A DNA stretch of 64,000 nt, taken from positions 248,001 through 312,000 of the forward strand of contig CANNBP010000002.1 of the NCBI GenBank assembly GCA_947502885.1, in the 5' to 3' direction. A program made the translations under genes and the position numbers. The stretch comes from an uncultured Aquimarina sp. GTDB lineage: Bacteria; Bacteroidota; Bacteroidia; Flavobacteriales; Flavobacteriaceae. Below are positions 56,024-64,000 of the stretch, piece by piece (within the stretch, counting starts at the first letter, position 1; the number at the start of each line of letters is the position of its first letter). Below the pieces are notes generated by a model. The model was not told where the DNA came from, did not search any database, and saw nothing but the letters and a program-made list of their open reading frames with translations.

Positions 56024-57292
56024 TTACTGCATTACGGTATAATTTTCGGACTCTTTTATGGTAAATTTTGGGTTTTTTTCATTAAAAGGGTCAGTAAATA
56101 CTTCATCTGCATCTCTAAAATGATTAGTATACATATTGTATTTAAGTAACGGAGCAGGGTCTACTCGCAGCTTGTTATGTGTTAACACAGTGTTGCTATG
56201 AACATTAAAAATACCATTCTCAAAAGAAAAATGTTTTTGTAGGTCAGAATACGACATGTAGGTTTTATCAAACTTTACGACATTGGCAAACCCTGAGATT
56301 CGAGAATCTTTTAAGTCAAGAATCCCCAGGTTTTTAGATGAGATCGCAGAAACAGTATGCTTGTAGTTACTCTTATTGGATAGGTTAATAAAAGTACCAT
56401 TTTTTATACGAATACTTGATAATGATAGCTGGTTAGCATAGCCATCATTTTTATCGTATCCATCAATTTCAATAGCATATGAACCGCTTATGTCACTTAT
56501 ATAAGGGTGGCGTATCGCAATAATATTATTTAGCTCTCCTTGGTAGCCAAGTGTAAAATCATAATCATCATCTTTTGCTTTATAAGAGATTAAATTGTAC
56601 ATGCTTGTTTGCCCTCCAAAACATTCAAAAGAGTCATCTGCAGAGAAACTTACCATAATATGATTTAGTATAGAATTGTTTCCTAAAGCATAAAGCGATA
56701 ACCCGTTAAGTTCTTTGGATTGGTTGATTTTTTTTCCTGCAAATTCTATTCTTACGTATGATAATATTGCAGTTTGCTCGTTGTTGTCTGCACCAGCATA
56801 AATAGAATAATGCGGTAAAAAATCACCTTCAATAGTTTTGGATACTGCAGGAGAATTGATTTTTCCTGAACCAGCGATAATGATCCCTCCCCAATCGCCT
56901 GGTTTTCTGTTTTTTGGACGCTTGTTTGAGGTGAATACTATTGGTGCTCCTTTGGTACCACTTGCAATTAGTTTTGCTCCTTTAGTAATGATTAGGCTTG
57001 CTGGGTTTTCTGAGTCACACCTTATTATAGTTCCTTCTTGTATTGTTATAGTTGCACTATTGGTGACATACACATTTCCAGAAAGTAAATATGTTATGTC
57101 ATTTGTTAAATAAACATCTTTGGTAATGATGTTAGAAAGTACTTCTTCGTGTTCTGGGTACTCTGTTTTGTTGGGAGCAAAATTGGTCCATCCTTTGACC
57201 CATTGCATTTGATGATCATTAATTTCTGTTTGTGAAAATGTTGTAAAACAAAGCAAACAGAAAATAAATAGTGGGGTGTTATTTAATTTCAT
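56024..57292 (-). CDS. Secreted parallel beta-helix protein, cassette A copy
   Basis: 422 residues. Signal peptide (1-20, CFTTFSQ), then KGWTNFAPNKTEYP and a beta-helix core like the copy at 53798-55060 (SGNVYVTNSATITIQEGTIIRCD; ASLIITKGAKLIASGT; PIVFTSNK; GDWGGIIIAGSGKI). The loops DDSFECFGG and KDDDYDFTLGYQG keep acidic positions that are conserved in larger relatives but changed in the other copy. Ends YTVMQ. No membrane helix, no obvious sorting domain. First gene of cassette A; upstream lie an 8-bp inverted repeat and a divergent small ORF. Function unknown. Confidence 0.88.
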   Translation of the reverse strand: MKLNNTPLFIFCLLCFTTFSQTEINDHQMQWVKGWTNFAPNKTEYPEHEEVLSNIITKDVYLTNDITYLLSGNVYVTNSATITIQEGTIIRCDSENPASLIITKGAKLIASGTKGAPIVFTSNKRPKNRKPGDWGGIIIAGSGKINSPAVSKTIEGDFLPHYSIYAGADNNEQTAILSYVRIEFAGKKINQSKELNGLSLYALGNNSILNHIMVSFSADDSFECFGGQTSMYNLISYKAKDDDYDFTLGYQGELNNIIAIRHPYISDISGSYAIEIDGYDKNDGYANQLSLSSIRIKNGTFINLSNKSNYKHTVSAISSKNLGILDLKDSRISGFANVVKFDKTYMSYSDLQKHFSFENGIFNVHSNTVLTHNKLRVDPAPLLKYNMYTNHFRDADEVFTDPFNEKNPKFTIKESENYTVMQ

Positions 57293-57345
57293 TGTTGGGG
57301 ATTTAGTTTGTGTTAAAAATATGACTTTACTGTGTTCTTATTTTA

Positions 57346-57372
57346 ATGTTAATATTATTAATCCATTAACAT
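57346..57372. promoter_or_regulatory. Inverted repeat, candidate operator
   Basis: atgttaat (57346-57353) and attaacat (57365-57372), perfect 8-bp arms 11 bases apart, between the divergent beta-helix gene and the candidate small ORF. No T-run, so an operator is more likely than a terminator. Confidence 0.4.
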
Positions 57373-57378
57373 AATTTT

Positions 57379-57501
57379 ATGAAACTTATTGCGCATATTT
57401 TAGTTCTTAATGTTGTTTGGTTAATATTTACAAATGTGTGTTTTTTACAAGAAAAAGTAGAATTGCCACTAAAAACAAAGCAGAAGAAAGTTTTTGGATA
57501 A
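57379..57501 (+). CDS. Candidate small exported protein (40 residues)
   Basis: ATG at 57379, stop at 57499-57501. The first 24 residues look like a signal peptide or membrane helix (MKLIAHILVLNVVWLIF, then TNVCFLQ), the rest is short and basic (LPLKTKQKKVFG). A perfect hairpin with T-run begins at the last base of the stop codon, as expected for a real plus-strand transcript. No consensus promoter found and no family recognised; chance ORF remains possible in AT-rich DNA. Confidence 0.35.
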   Translation: MKLIAHILVLNVVWLIFTNVCFLQEKVELPLKTKQKKVFG

Positions 57502-57535
57502 AAAAAAGTGATACTAATTTGTATCACTTTTTTTA
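57501..57535. terminator. Strong bidirectional terminator
   Basis: 14-bp perfect stem aaaaaaagtgatac (57501-57514) / gtatcacttttttt (57521-57534), 6-base loop. It can end the AsmA-like gene (minus) and the candidate small ORF (plus). Confidence 0.88.
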
Positions 57536-57593
57536 AAAAGAATTCGTTGTTTTTAAGCTTTTTTGGGAAGCACTATTAACAAATTTTATGGTA

Positions 57594-60245
57594 TTAGTTA
57601 TTTTTTGTAGAGTCTTTTTTCTTTTTCTTACCTAGAAAACCACCAAGAATGTCTTTTGCTGCATTTTTTAGTTTTTCTTCAGAGGTGTTTGTTTTGGTTG
57701 TAGATGAATCTGTTTGTTTTTTCTGATTTCCGATCAAACCTGATAAAACTTTTCCTCCTTTACCTACTAGCTCTTCTTTTACTTTTTGCTTTTTATTGTT
57801 TACAATTTGTTGTGTAAGTTGTTTGACTGCTCCCCCCATGTTCATGTTTACTTTAGGATTTTTAAAATTTCCTGATAATCCTATAGGCAACCCAACGGTC
57901 ATGTTGTTAGCTTCTTTTTCGTCAAGTTGTGATAGTAGACTGCCAACTTCATCTCCTAAGTATTTGGCAGGGACATCAAGTTTGATGTTGTAATCCATAT
58001 TTTGTTCGAAACTGTGTGTGCCGCCAGCCGTTATTTTAATTCCCTGTATGTCAAACTCAAAAGGTTTTACATTAATTTTTCCATCATCAAAACTAAGATT
58101 TGTCTTTATGTTTTTTAAGTTGAGTTGATCTATATCAATAAAGTTAAGTTGACTGTCTAGCGAAGCTAAAAACGGGGTTTTGGTAGTGGCTACCTTTGCA
58201 TTTAGTATTTCGGCAAGGGCTTTTCCTTTAAGAGATGTAAGAACAGGTATGAGGTTTTGGTTAAGATCACCTTTTAAATTGATTGTTGTGCTAAGGTTTC
58301 CGGCAAGCGCACTTGCTATAGGAGCTAGCCCCTTTATGAGTTCAAGGTTGGTAAATGATTTAACAATATCAATCTTGGTTAAGTCTAAGGCCATATCAAA
58401 AGTTGGTGTTTTTGATTTGGTAGAGACATTTCCGTTAAATGCCATACCGCCTTCAAAAATGTTTGAAGTTACATCTTGTAAGTAAGCTGTTTCATCTTTT
58501 ATTTTTACGGTTCCTTTAGTGTTTTTAAGCTCAAGATTATCGTAATACACTTTTTGGGTATTAAAATTTAAAGTGGCATCAAGAAAAGATGGGATTCTCA
58601 TCGTTTCATCGGCAACTTCATTTTTTGAAGAATTATTTTCTTGTGAGGCTTCTTCTGACTTTTCATCTTCTTGTTCGCTTATCATAAAATCATCTACCGC
58701 AAAAACATTAGAGTTAACATCAAAGTTTCCTTTAAGATCTTGTTTGGCAAATAAAAAGCCCATAAGGTTAGTGATGGTTCCGGTTGCTTCAAGATCAGAT
58801 CTTCCTGTAGTGGCTTTCATTTGATCTAATGAAATTGTTTCTGGGTTAAAACTTACCTCTGCTTGTTCAATTTTTATTTCATTTGGCATATCTTCTGAGT
58901 TATAAGTGAACCCAGATATACTTGCATTACCCGAACTTTTTACGTTTTGATAGTTTTCTTTTTCCAAAGACAACATGTCAAAATTGGTTTTGATATCGGC
59001 ATTCACGATCCCATTAAGTTCTTGTTCTAATTCTAGAGGGTAAGCTTGGTTTAGGTTGGCTAAATTTAAAGTTCCTTTTAGGATCATGTCTATGACCATG
59101 TTTTTGGTAAGGTTGCGCAAACTACCTTTTGCTGCAAAAGAATCTTTGTCGATTTTAAACTTAAGATCATCTATGTTAATATAGGTGTCATCTACTAGTC
59201 CGGTTTCGTTTTTTATTTGTGTATTTATAGTAATACTTCTAACTCCTTTTGGTAGATCGGGATATTTAAAAGAGGCATTGTTAGATGCGATTTTGATATC
59301 CATTTTTGGGATATAGGTATCGTCTGATTTTCCTTTTATGACTCCATCGATTAAAAAATCACCACTGGTTTGTACTCCGTCTAAATTTTTAGAATAGGTT
59401 TCTGGGATTACCGCTAGAAAATTTTTAAAATCAGATGAAGGTGTTTTGAAACTTAGATCTACATCGGTATAGTTTTTAAATAACTGAACAAACCCAGTAA
59501 ATTCTAGAGGTAGTTGATTGATTAATGCTTTATTTTCTTTAAAAGAATATTTTTGATTCTCTAAGTCTAGTTCAATTTGAGCATCAAGTTGTAGTTTGTT
59601 TTTGTTTAAATATTTAGTTTGATCTAAGCTAAATGATGCTTCAGTGCTTGTTTGCGTGTCTAAAATCACTTTTTCTCCAGATATAGATCCATCACCGCTA
59701 TGGTTAAGGTCAGTCATTGCAAGAATGGTTTTGCTTATATCATCTTTGAACAAAATTTTACTATCGTTTATTTCGTAATGATCTAAAGCAAAGGTAAAAG
59801 AACTGCTTTTCTCTTCTGTTGTAGTAGTGGTTGTTTCTTCTTTTTGTTTTGTGATATCAACATTAGAATTACCTAATGAATCAGTCTTAATTGCGATGTT
59901 GGCTTCGTCGATTATTATTTTTTGAACACTAATAGCAGAAGATGCTCCTTTGAATAATTCGTTTACAGACATGTCTAAGGCTATTTTTTTTGAATAGGCC
60001 AAAGTGTCTCCTTCAAAAGGGGCGTAATTGATAATTGATAGATCGTCGATAATTACAGACGCCTGCGGAAAGCTTCTAATAAGGCTAATATCGATATTTG
60101 CAAAATCTACTTTGGCATTAACATGCTCATTAATAAGGTAGCGAACCTTATCTTGAATTGTACCTTTGAATAGAAATGGGATAGAAATAATACCTAGAAT
60201 AAGTACAACTAATATAATACCAAAGATTTTTAGCGCTTTTTTCAT
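57594..60245 (-). CDS. AsmA-family envelope protein
   Basis: 883 residues from the ATG at 60245 (nine codons after an in-frame alternative start at 60272), so that the Lys-rich n-region precedes the membrane helix directly. One N-terminal helix (about 6-28), then a large periplasmic region. The N-terminal AsmA motif is seen (HVNAKVDFANIDISLIRSFPQASVIIDDLSI in pieces, about 42-75) and the AsmA-like C-terminal part near 690-800. Ends in a Lys-rich tail (LGKKKKKDSTKNN). AsmA-like proteins are proposed to move lipids between membranes; in Bacteroidota the role is not settled. Alone in its unit. Confidence 0.9.
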   Translation of the reverse strand: MKKALKIFGIILVVLILGIISIPFLFKGTIQDKVRYLINEHVNAKVDFANIDISLIRSFPQASVIIDDLSIINYAPFEGDTLAYSKKIALDMSVNELFKGASSAISVQKIIIDEANIAIKTDSLGNSNVDITKQKEETTTTTTEEKSSSFTFALDHYEINDSKILFKDDISKTILAMTDLNHSGDGSISGEKVILDTQTSTEASFSLDQTKYLNKNKLQLDAQIELDLENQKYSFKENKALINQLPLEFTGFVQLFKNYTDVDLSFKTPSSDFKNFLAVIPETYSKNLDGVQTSGDFLIDGVIKGKSDDTYIPKMDIKIASNNASFKYPDLPKGVRSITINTQIKNETGLVDDTYINIDDLKFKIDKDSFAAKGSLRNLTKNMVIDMILKGTLNLANLNQAYPLELEQELNGIVNADIKTNFDMLSLEKENYQNVKSSGNASISGFTYNSEDMPNEIKIEQAEVSFNPETISLDQMKATTGRSDLEATGTITNLMGFLFAKQDLKGNFDVNSNVFAVDDFMISEQEDEKSEEASQENNSSKNEVADETMRIPSFLDATLNFNTQKVYYDNLELKNTKGTVKIKDETAYLQDVTSNIFEGGMAFNGNVSTKSKTPTFDMALDLTKIDIVKSFTNLELIKGLAPIASALAGNLSTTINLKGDLNQNLIPVLTSLKGKALAEILNAKVATTKTPFLASLDSQLNFIDIDQLNLKNIKTNLSFDDGKINVKPFEFDIQGIKITAGGTHSFEQNMDYNIKLDVPAKYLGDEVGSLLSQLDEKEANNMTVGLPIGLSGNFKNPKVNMNMGGAVKQLTQQIVNNKKQKVKEELVGKGGKVLSGLIGNQKKQTDSSTTKTNTSEEKLKNAAKDILGGFLGKKKKKDSTKNN

Positions 60246-60403
60246 TTGTTTTATTTTGTTTTTGCCAATCAAATAGTGACCATTTGTCTAGAATATAGAA
60301 TTCTATCAAGGCACTATTTTTGGGGTAAATATGTCTTTATTTTGTAAAATAACGATTTACAAAGGTAGGATGTTACTTTTTTTAAGTTAACTATTTGTTA
60401 GAT

Positions 60404-61111
60404 TTAAATCTCAAGGGCTATTTCCCCACCTTGTTTTAGTTTAAATCTTTTTCTTAACAAGTGAACTGCCAAGTACAAAATGGGAGTGTCTAATGCGGCA
60501 ACCAAAACTTTAAAAAGAAAACCATTTAACAATAGTATAAAGAAACGATTCCATTCTATAATGCCAGTAGAACACAATAGCAAAAGAACTGTAAGCGTAT
60601 CTATAAATTGAGAAGAAAATGTAGAAAAATTATTACGTAGCCAGAGATGTTTTCCTTTGGTTAGCCTTTTCCAGAAATGAAAAACTTGTATGTCAATATA
60701 TTGTGCAAATAAGTAGGCGATCATCGAAGCAAAAACTGCAATTACAGTTGCACCAAAAACCTTATCAAATGTTTCATTGTCTATAGGAGACCAACTTGTT
60801 GCCGGTACAACGTTAGCAACAGAAATGATAAGTAAAGAAAAAAACGAAGCAAAAATACCTGCAGTTACAATTTGATTTGCTTTTCGCTTGCCAAAAATTT
60901 CACTTATGATATCGGTGATTAAAAAGGTGATGGGGTATGGTAAAATACCCACAGAGATTTCAAAAGTATAAATACCAAAAAAATCCCATTGAAAGAATTT
61001 TTGAAAAATTAAGTTTGACGCAACTAACGAAGAAATAAAAAGTGCTCCTAATATTAAGTAAATACGATATGCGGTCTGTTTGTCTTTTAGATCTAGAGAG
61101 ATTTCTTTCAA
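60404..61111 (-). CDS. Queuosine precursor transporter (VUT/YhhQ family)
   Basis: 235 residues, about six membrane helices. The family (DUF165) imports 7-cyano-7-deazaguanine or related bases for queuosine in tRNA. Motifs: ASNLIFQKFF, PYPITFLITDIISEIFGKRKAN and the pore region FLRNNFSTFSSQFIDT-like stretch near 165-180. The start is a TTG at 61111; no ATG exists before the first helix. The next gene, divergent, also begins with TTG. Other queuosine genes are not in the window. Confidence 0.9.
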   Translation of the reverse strand: MKEISLDLKDKQTAYRIYLILGALFISSLVASNLIFQKFFQWDFFGIYTFEISVGILPYPITFLITDIISEIFGKRKANQIVTAGIFASFFSLLIISVANVVPATSWSPIDNETFDKVFGATVIAVFASMIAYLFAQYIDIQVFHFWKRLTKGKHLWLRNNFSTFSSQFIDTLTVLLLLCSTGIIEWNRFFILLLNGFLFKVLVAALDTPILYLAVHLLRKRFKLKQGGEIALEI

Positions 61112-61221
61112 AATAAATATTTAGTTAGTAATAGTGTGTGCAAAAATAAGGTGATGTGATTTAGTTTTGTTTATTTTGCCTCTAAAATACAGAGTTCTTA
61201 CCAAATTATAAATATCAAACC

Positions 61222-62352
61222 TTGAAAACACTAAACATAGTACATATCTCGTTGGGGAGTAACATAGGAGACCGTCTTGGTTTTATTCAAAAGGCAGTAG
61301 ACCAAGTGTATGAGAGTATTGGTGATATTGCTAAGATCTCAAAAGTTTATCAAACTCCAGCATGGGGCTTTAATAGTGATGATTTTTATAATATTTGTAT
61401 AGAAGCTCATACTCATCTTGCAAGTGATAAAGTACTTGATATGCTTTTGGTTATAGAAGATTCTTTGGGACGAGTTAGACATGGTGATATTGGATATGAG
61501 GCAAGAACTATTGATTTGGATATTATTTTTTCGTCAGAAGGTATTATTGACACTCAAAAATTGATTATTCCTCACCCTTCGATGCAAGATAGGAAGTTTG
61601 TATTAGAACCACTTTCGGATATTGCTAGTGATACTATTCATCCTGGATTTGGTAAAACTGTTTCGCAGTTGTTAGAAGTAACTCAGGATGTTTCTGAAGT
61701 GTGTCAAATAACCAGTGTTATCAATAACCCTAAAGAAAGATATGATTTATCTCGATTTCAGTATTTAACGATCGAAGGAAATATTGGGGCGGGTAAGACA
61801 AGTTTGGCGCAGATAATTTCAAGAGAATTTAATGCAAAACTTATCCTAGAGCGGTTTGCAGATAACCCTTTTCTGCCAAAGTTTTATGAAGATATGGAGC
61901 GATACGCTTTTCCGTTAGAAATGTCTTTTTTAGCAGACAGATATCAGTACTTACAAGATGAGATTGCACAATTTGATCTATTCAAGGACTTTGTGGTAAG
62001 TGATTATGATGTATATAAATCAATGATTTTTGCTCAAGTAACTTTGTCTAAAGAGGAGCTTGCTCTTTACAAGAAGGTATTTAATTTAATGTATAGAAAT
62101 ATAGCTAAACCAGGAATGTATGTGTACTTATATCAAAGCACTGATCGCCTTTTAGAACATATAAAAAAGAGAGGTAGAGTGTTTGAACAAAAAATTCCTG
62201 TTTCATATTTAGATGCTATTAATAAAGGGTACCTGCAATTTATAAAATCTCAACCCAAGAATAAAACAAAGATTATTGATTTGTCAGAACTTGACTTTGT
62301 CGCCAATAGATCTGATTACATTTATATTCTTAATGAGATTGCAAAAGAATAA
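61222..62352 (+). CDS. FolK-deoxynucleoside kinase fusion
   Basis: 376 residues. Part 1 (1-about 165) is 6-hydroxymethyl-7,8-dihydropterin pyrophosphokinase of folate synthesis: ISLGSNIGDR (9-18), TPAWGF, and the metal-binding RTIDLDII with Asp98/Asp100. Part 2 (about 178-376) is a deoxynucleoside kinase of the dNK/dGK type: P-loop GNIGAGKT at 186-193, LADRYQYLQDE, and RGRVFEQKI as lid. Both parts look intact. The only start is a TTG at 61222. The fusion links folate and nucleotide salvage in one chain. Confidence 0.93.
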   Translation: MKTLNIVHISLGSNIGDRLGFIQKAVDQVYESIGDIAKISKVYQTPAWGFNSDDFYNICIEAHTHLASDKVLDMLLVIEDSLGRVRHGDIGYEARTIDLDIIFSSEGIIDTQKLIIPHPSMQDRKFVLEPLSDIASDTIHPGFGKTVSQLLEVTQDVSEVCQITSVINNPKERYDLSRFQYLTIEGNIGAGKTSLAQIISREFNAKLILERFADNPFLPKFYEDMERYAFPLEMSFLADRYQYLQDEIAQFDLFKDFVVSDYDVYKSMIFAQVTLSKEELALYKKVFNLMYRNIAKPGMYVYLYQSTDRLLEHIKKRGRVFEQKIPVSYLDAINKGYLQFIKSQPKNKTKIIDLSELDFVANRSDYIYILNEIAKE

Positions 62353-62390
62353 TAATGAGACCTACAGTCATTTGATCTGGATAATAGCTG

Positions 62391-63317
62391 TCACTTCTTT
62401 TGTAACATAGTTGAAGAAATTATACTTGAAGTTCTTTTTTTTCTAAATGTGTTTTTAAGCCAAGATTGTTCTGATTGATCCGCAAGAATTATAAACAAAG
62501 GAATAAGTGCATGAGGTAGCCTAATTAGTACTTCCCAGGTCCATTGATCAAAAGTGTTTGCAAGAAAATCAGCATGAAAATGACCTGTTAAACGTGCTAA
62601 TGCGGTAAGTCCTCCCCAGATAAATGCATAAATCAGAGCTATGCGAGCTGTTTTTGGGATAAAAATGGCTATAGCTATTATAAAATCCAAAATTCCTGCA
62701 ATTTTTAAAAGTAAATGGGCACTAGATTCTTCTATGGGTAAAGTGTTTAATGTCATGTCTATAAAGTTGCCTGGTCTAGGGTAATAACCGATAGCATATA
62801 GTCCATGACAACTAAAAGTAAGAGCAATAGCTACTAGCGCCGTTATACGTATTTTTTTAAACTCTATTGATGTAAACATCATCATGTATAAAAGAATAGG
62901 GCTTATTACCTGACAAGCGTATTCGAAAAACTGTCCTAAATGAAAGAATTTTTCTTTGCAATATAATAGAGCCAAAATAAAGAGGCCTATTGCTCCCCCT
63001 AGTAATACTATTTTTCCTGCTTTTTTTGTGCTTGATTTTATAAAAGGAACTGCTAGTGCGCATAATAAATAACAAATGCCAATAACTTGGATAGAGACAG
63101 AGATATTGTTTGCGATAGAAAGATTAGTTACATATTCATTCCAGGTGATATTAAAGATTTTTTCAACTAGACCTTTTAAGATGGCTTCATCCCATAAAAA
63201 AGTTCGATATGGTGCGTCCCATACAATATGCTGATATGCTCTACCTAAAAAAACGAAAATAGTTGATGCCTTTAAAATAACAATAAATTGATCTTTTAAT
63301 TTTGGTGATTGTATCAT
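62391..63317 (-). CDS. Multipass membrane protein of unknown function
   Basis: 308 residues from the ATG at 63317. The frame is open to 63422 but the extra 35 codons run through the inverted repeat at 63391-63418 and are not believable coding sequence. About eight membrane helices; the C-terminal part (LLKIAGILDFIIAIAIFIPKTARIALIYAFIWGGLTALARL in pieces) recalls DoxX-like proteins, but I do not assign that family. Convergent with the FolK fusion, 38 bases apart. Confidence 0.8.
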   Translation of the reverse strand: MIQSPKLKDQFIVILKASTIFVFLGRAYQHIVWDAPYRTFLWDEAILKGLVEKIFNITWNEYVTNLSIANNISVSIQVIGICYLLCALAVPFIKSSTKKAGKIVLLGGAIGLFILALLYCKEKFFHLGQFFEYACQVISPILLYMMMFTSIEFKKIRITALVAIALTFSCHGLYAIGYYPRPGNFIDMTLNTLPIEESSAHLLLKIAGILDFIIAIAIFIPKTARIALIYAFIWGGLTALARLTGHFHADFLANTFDQWTWEVLIRLPHALIPLFIILADQSEQSWLKNTFRKKRTSSIISSTMLQKK

Positions 63318-63390
63318 TTTTTTTGTGCGTATAGTTGGGTTTTGTTGTATTTTCTGTAATTTATAAAATATTATTTTTTGATTTAGGTAA

Positions 63391-63418
63391 GCCTGCCTGA
63401 AAATACTTTCAGGCAGGC
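63391..63418. repeat. GC-rich perfect inverted repeat (REP-like)
   Basis: gcctgcctgaaa (63391-63402) / tttcaggcaggc (63407-63418), 4-base loop, 12 bp perfect. Far richer in G+C than its surroundings; reminiscent of dispersed repetitive hairpins. Only one copy in the window. Confidence 0.6.
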
Positions 63419-63428
63419 ACAAAACACA

Positions 63429-63481
63429 AAAAAAGCGAATGAGCTCTTGCTTTAATACATCAGTATTAACCTCGCTTTTTT
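63429..63481. other. Nested hairpin, candidate structured RNA or terminator
   Basis: Outer stem aaaaaagcga (63429-63438) / tcgctttttt (63472-63481) encloses an inner stem ttaatac (63452-63458) / gtattaa (63463-63469). Terminator-like T-run on the plus strand, A-run/T-run on the minus. Confidence 0.45.
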
Positions 63482-64000
63482 GGTTTTAACAACTACGAAA
63501 CTAGTGCTTGTTATTAAATTGTTAATTGAACGAAATATCATTTTTCGATTTATGCTTTTAAGTTTGATTTGATCATTCGTACTATGATACAGGATGCAAA
63601 AGAGAATGAGATTCAATAGTATATACAAGAAGTTAGCCTTATGTAGGTTTGGGCGATAGGAGTATATCATTTGTCTATTGCTTAATGTTGAATTTTTCTG
63701 TAACACTAGAAGTGTTAAAGTCGGTTAGTCAAATGTAAAAAGGACTCCAGATTTTAATTACGTTATAAATCAAACAAAGTATTGATATTTGTCAGATAAT
63801 AAATTGATAAAAATCAATTTTACGCATGTCGAGATTGGGTAAGAGGTCTTGTTACAGCATTAACAAAAGCGATAAATAGTTCTTTTTTAGGTACTTAGTT
63901 TTTTTGTGATTACTCTTAGGAGTGTTAAAAGATGAGAATGGAGTTCGTCTGATGAATGACTAGAGTTTTGTAAACAAGTCCCAGATTACTATACCAGCAC
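63482..64000. other. Gene-free right end of the window
   Basis: No ORF with convincing features; the longest (minus, 63452-63706, 84 codons) overlaps the nested hairpin and lacks a domain. A 7-bp stem taacact (63701-63707) / agtgtta (63711-63717) is present, and a related string aggagtgttaaaag recurs near 63918. It may be the upstream region of a gene beyond the edge. Confidence 0.45.

Noticed and set aside
63318..63422. N-terminal extension of the membrane protein up to 63422
   Set aside because: The extra 35 codons translate the GC-rich inverted repeat and lack membrane-protein character; the ATG at 63317 is a better start.
63452..63706. 84-codon minus-strand ORF at the right end
   Set aside because: It overlaps the nested hairpin, has no recognisable domain or signal, and fits chance in AT-rich DNA.
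1..64000. CRISPR array, tRNA, rRNA or insertion sequence
   Set aside because: No regularly spaced repeats, cloverleaf candidates, rRNA motifs or transposase ORFs were seen on reading both strands; a covariance-model scan was not possible.

Overview
The window is AT-rich chromosomal DNA from a member of the Flavobacteriaceae (phylum Bacteroidota), probably a marine gliding genus. The evidence is a type IX secretion/gliding set (SprA, a PorP/SprF-like protein, a PorG-like protein), family-typical gene neighbourhoods, starts with no Shine-Dalgarno sequence, and several TTG-N17-21-TAnnTTTG promoters of the kind used by Bacteroidota RNA polymerase. I see no phage block, transposase, CRISPR array, rRNA or tRNA. 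This looks like core genome with one accessory-looking stretch at about 53.2-57.5 kb.

Left part (1-14 kb): the C-terminal two thirds of sprA, then gcvH, a VanZ-like protein and two tandem TonB energy transducers. A convergent metallo-beta-lactamase-fold protein follows. Next is a cytochrome oxidase assembly cluster: heme O synthase, two subunit III genes, a subunit IV-like gene, a cysteine-less SCO relative, SCO1/SenC, a DUF420 (CtaM-like) protein and a small CxxC membrane protein. Oxidase subunits I and II are not in the window.

Middle (14-41 kb): a MacAB-TolC-type five-gene exporter operon; tsaB; a DUF255 thioredoxin-like protein; dodecin; an Nfu-type Fe-S protein with a doubled N-terminal domain; a PorP/SprF-like protein; a vWA lipoprotein; a LytS/LytTR two-component pair; an exported HExxH protein. 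The long minus-strand run porG-like, uppS, bamA, ompH, ompH, murI handles outer-membrane protein assembly and wall precursors, with nadK and a CBS protein upstream and pdxJ divergent.

Right part (41-64 kb): alpha/beta hydrolase, FadL-type porin and SGNH lipoprotein; trigger factor, clpP and clpX; GH3-family adenylating enzyme; a DUF2797 protein that looks GIY-YIG-like; LysE-type exporter. Then come two tandem copies of an unrecognised two-gene cassette (secreted beta-helix protein plus 145-residue exported partner), each with a candidate small hydrophobic ORF divergent from it. An AsmA-like protein, a VUT/YhhQ transporter, a FolK-deoxynucleoside kinase fusion and a multipass membrane protein close the window. 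The last 0.6 kb has no convincing gene but holds a GC-rich inverted repeat and a nested hairpin. The duplicated cassette is my best candidate for an undescribed system; its function cannot be read from the sequence.
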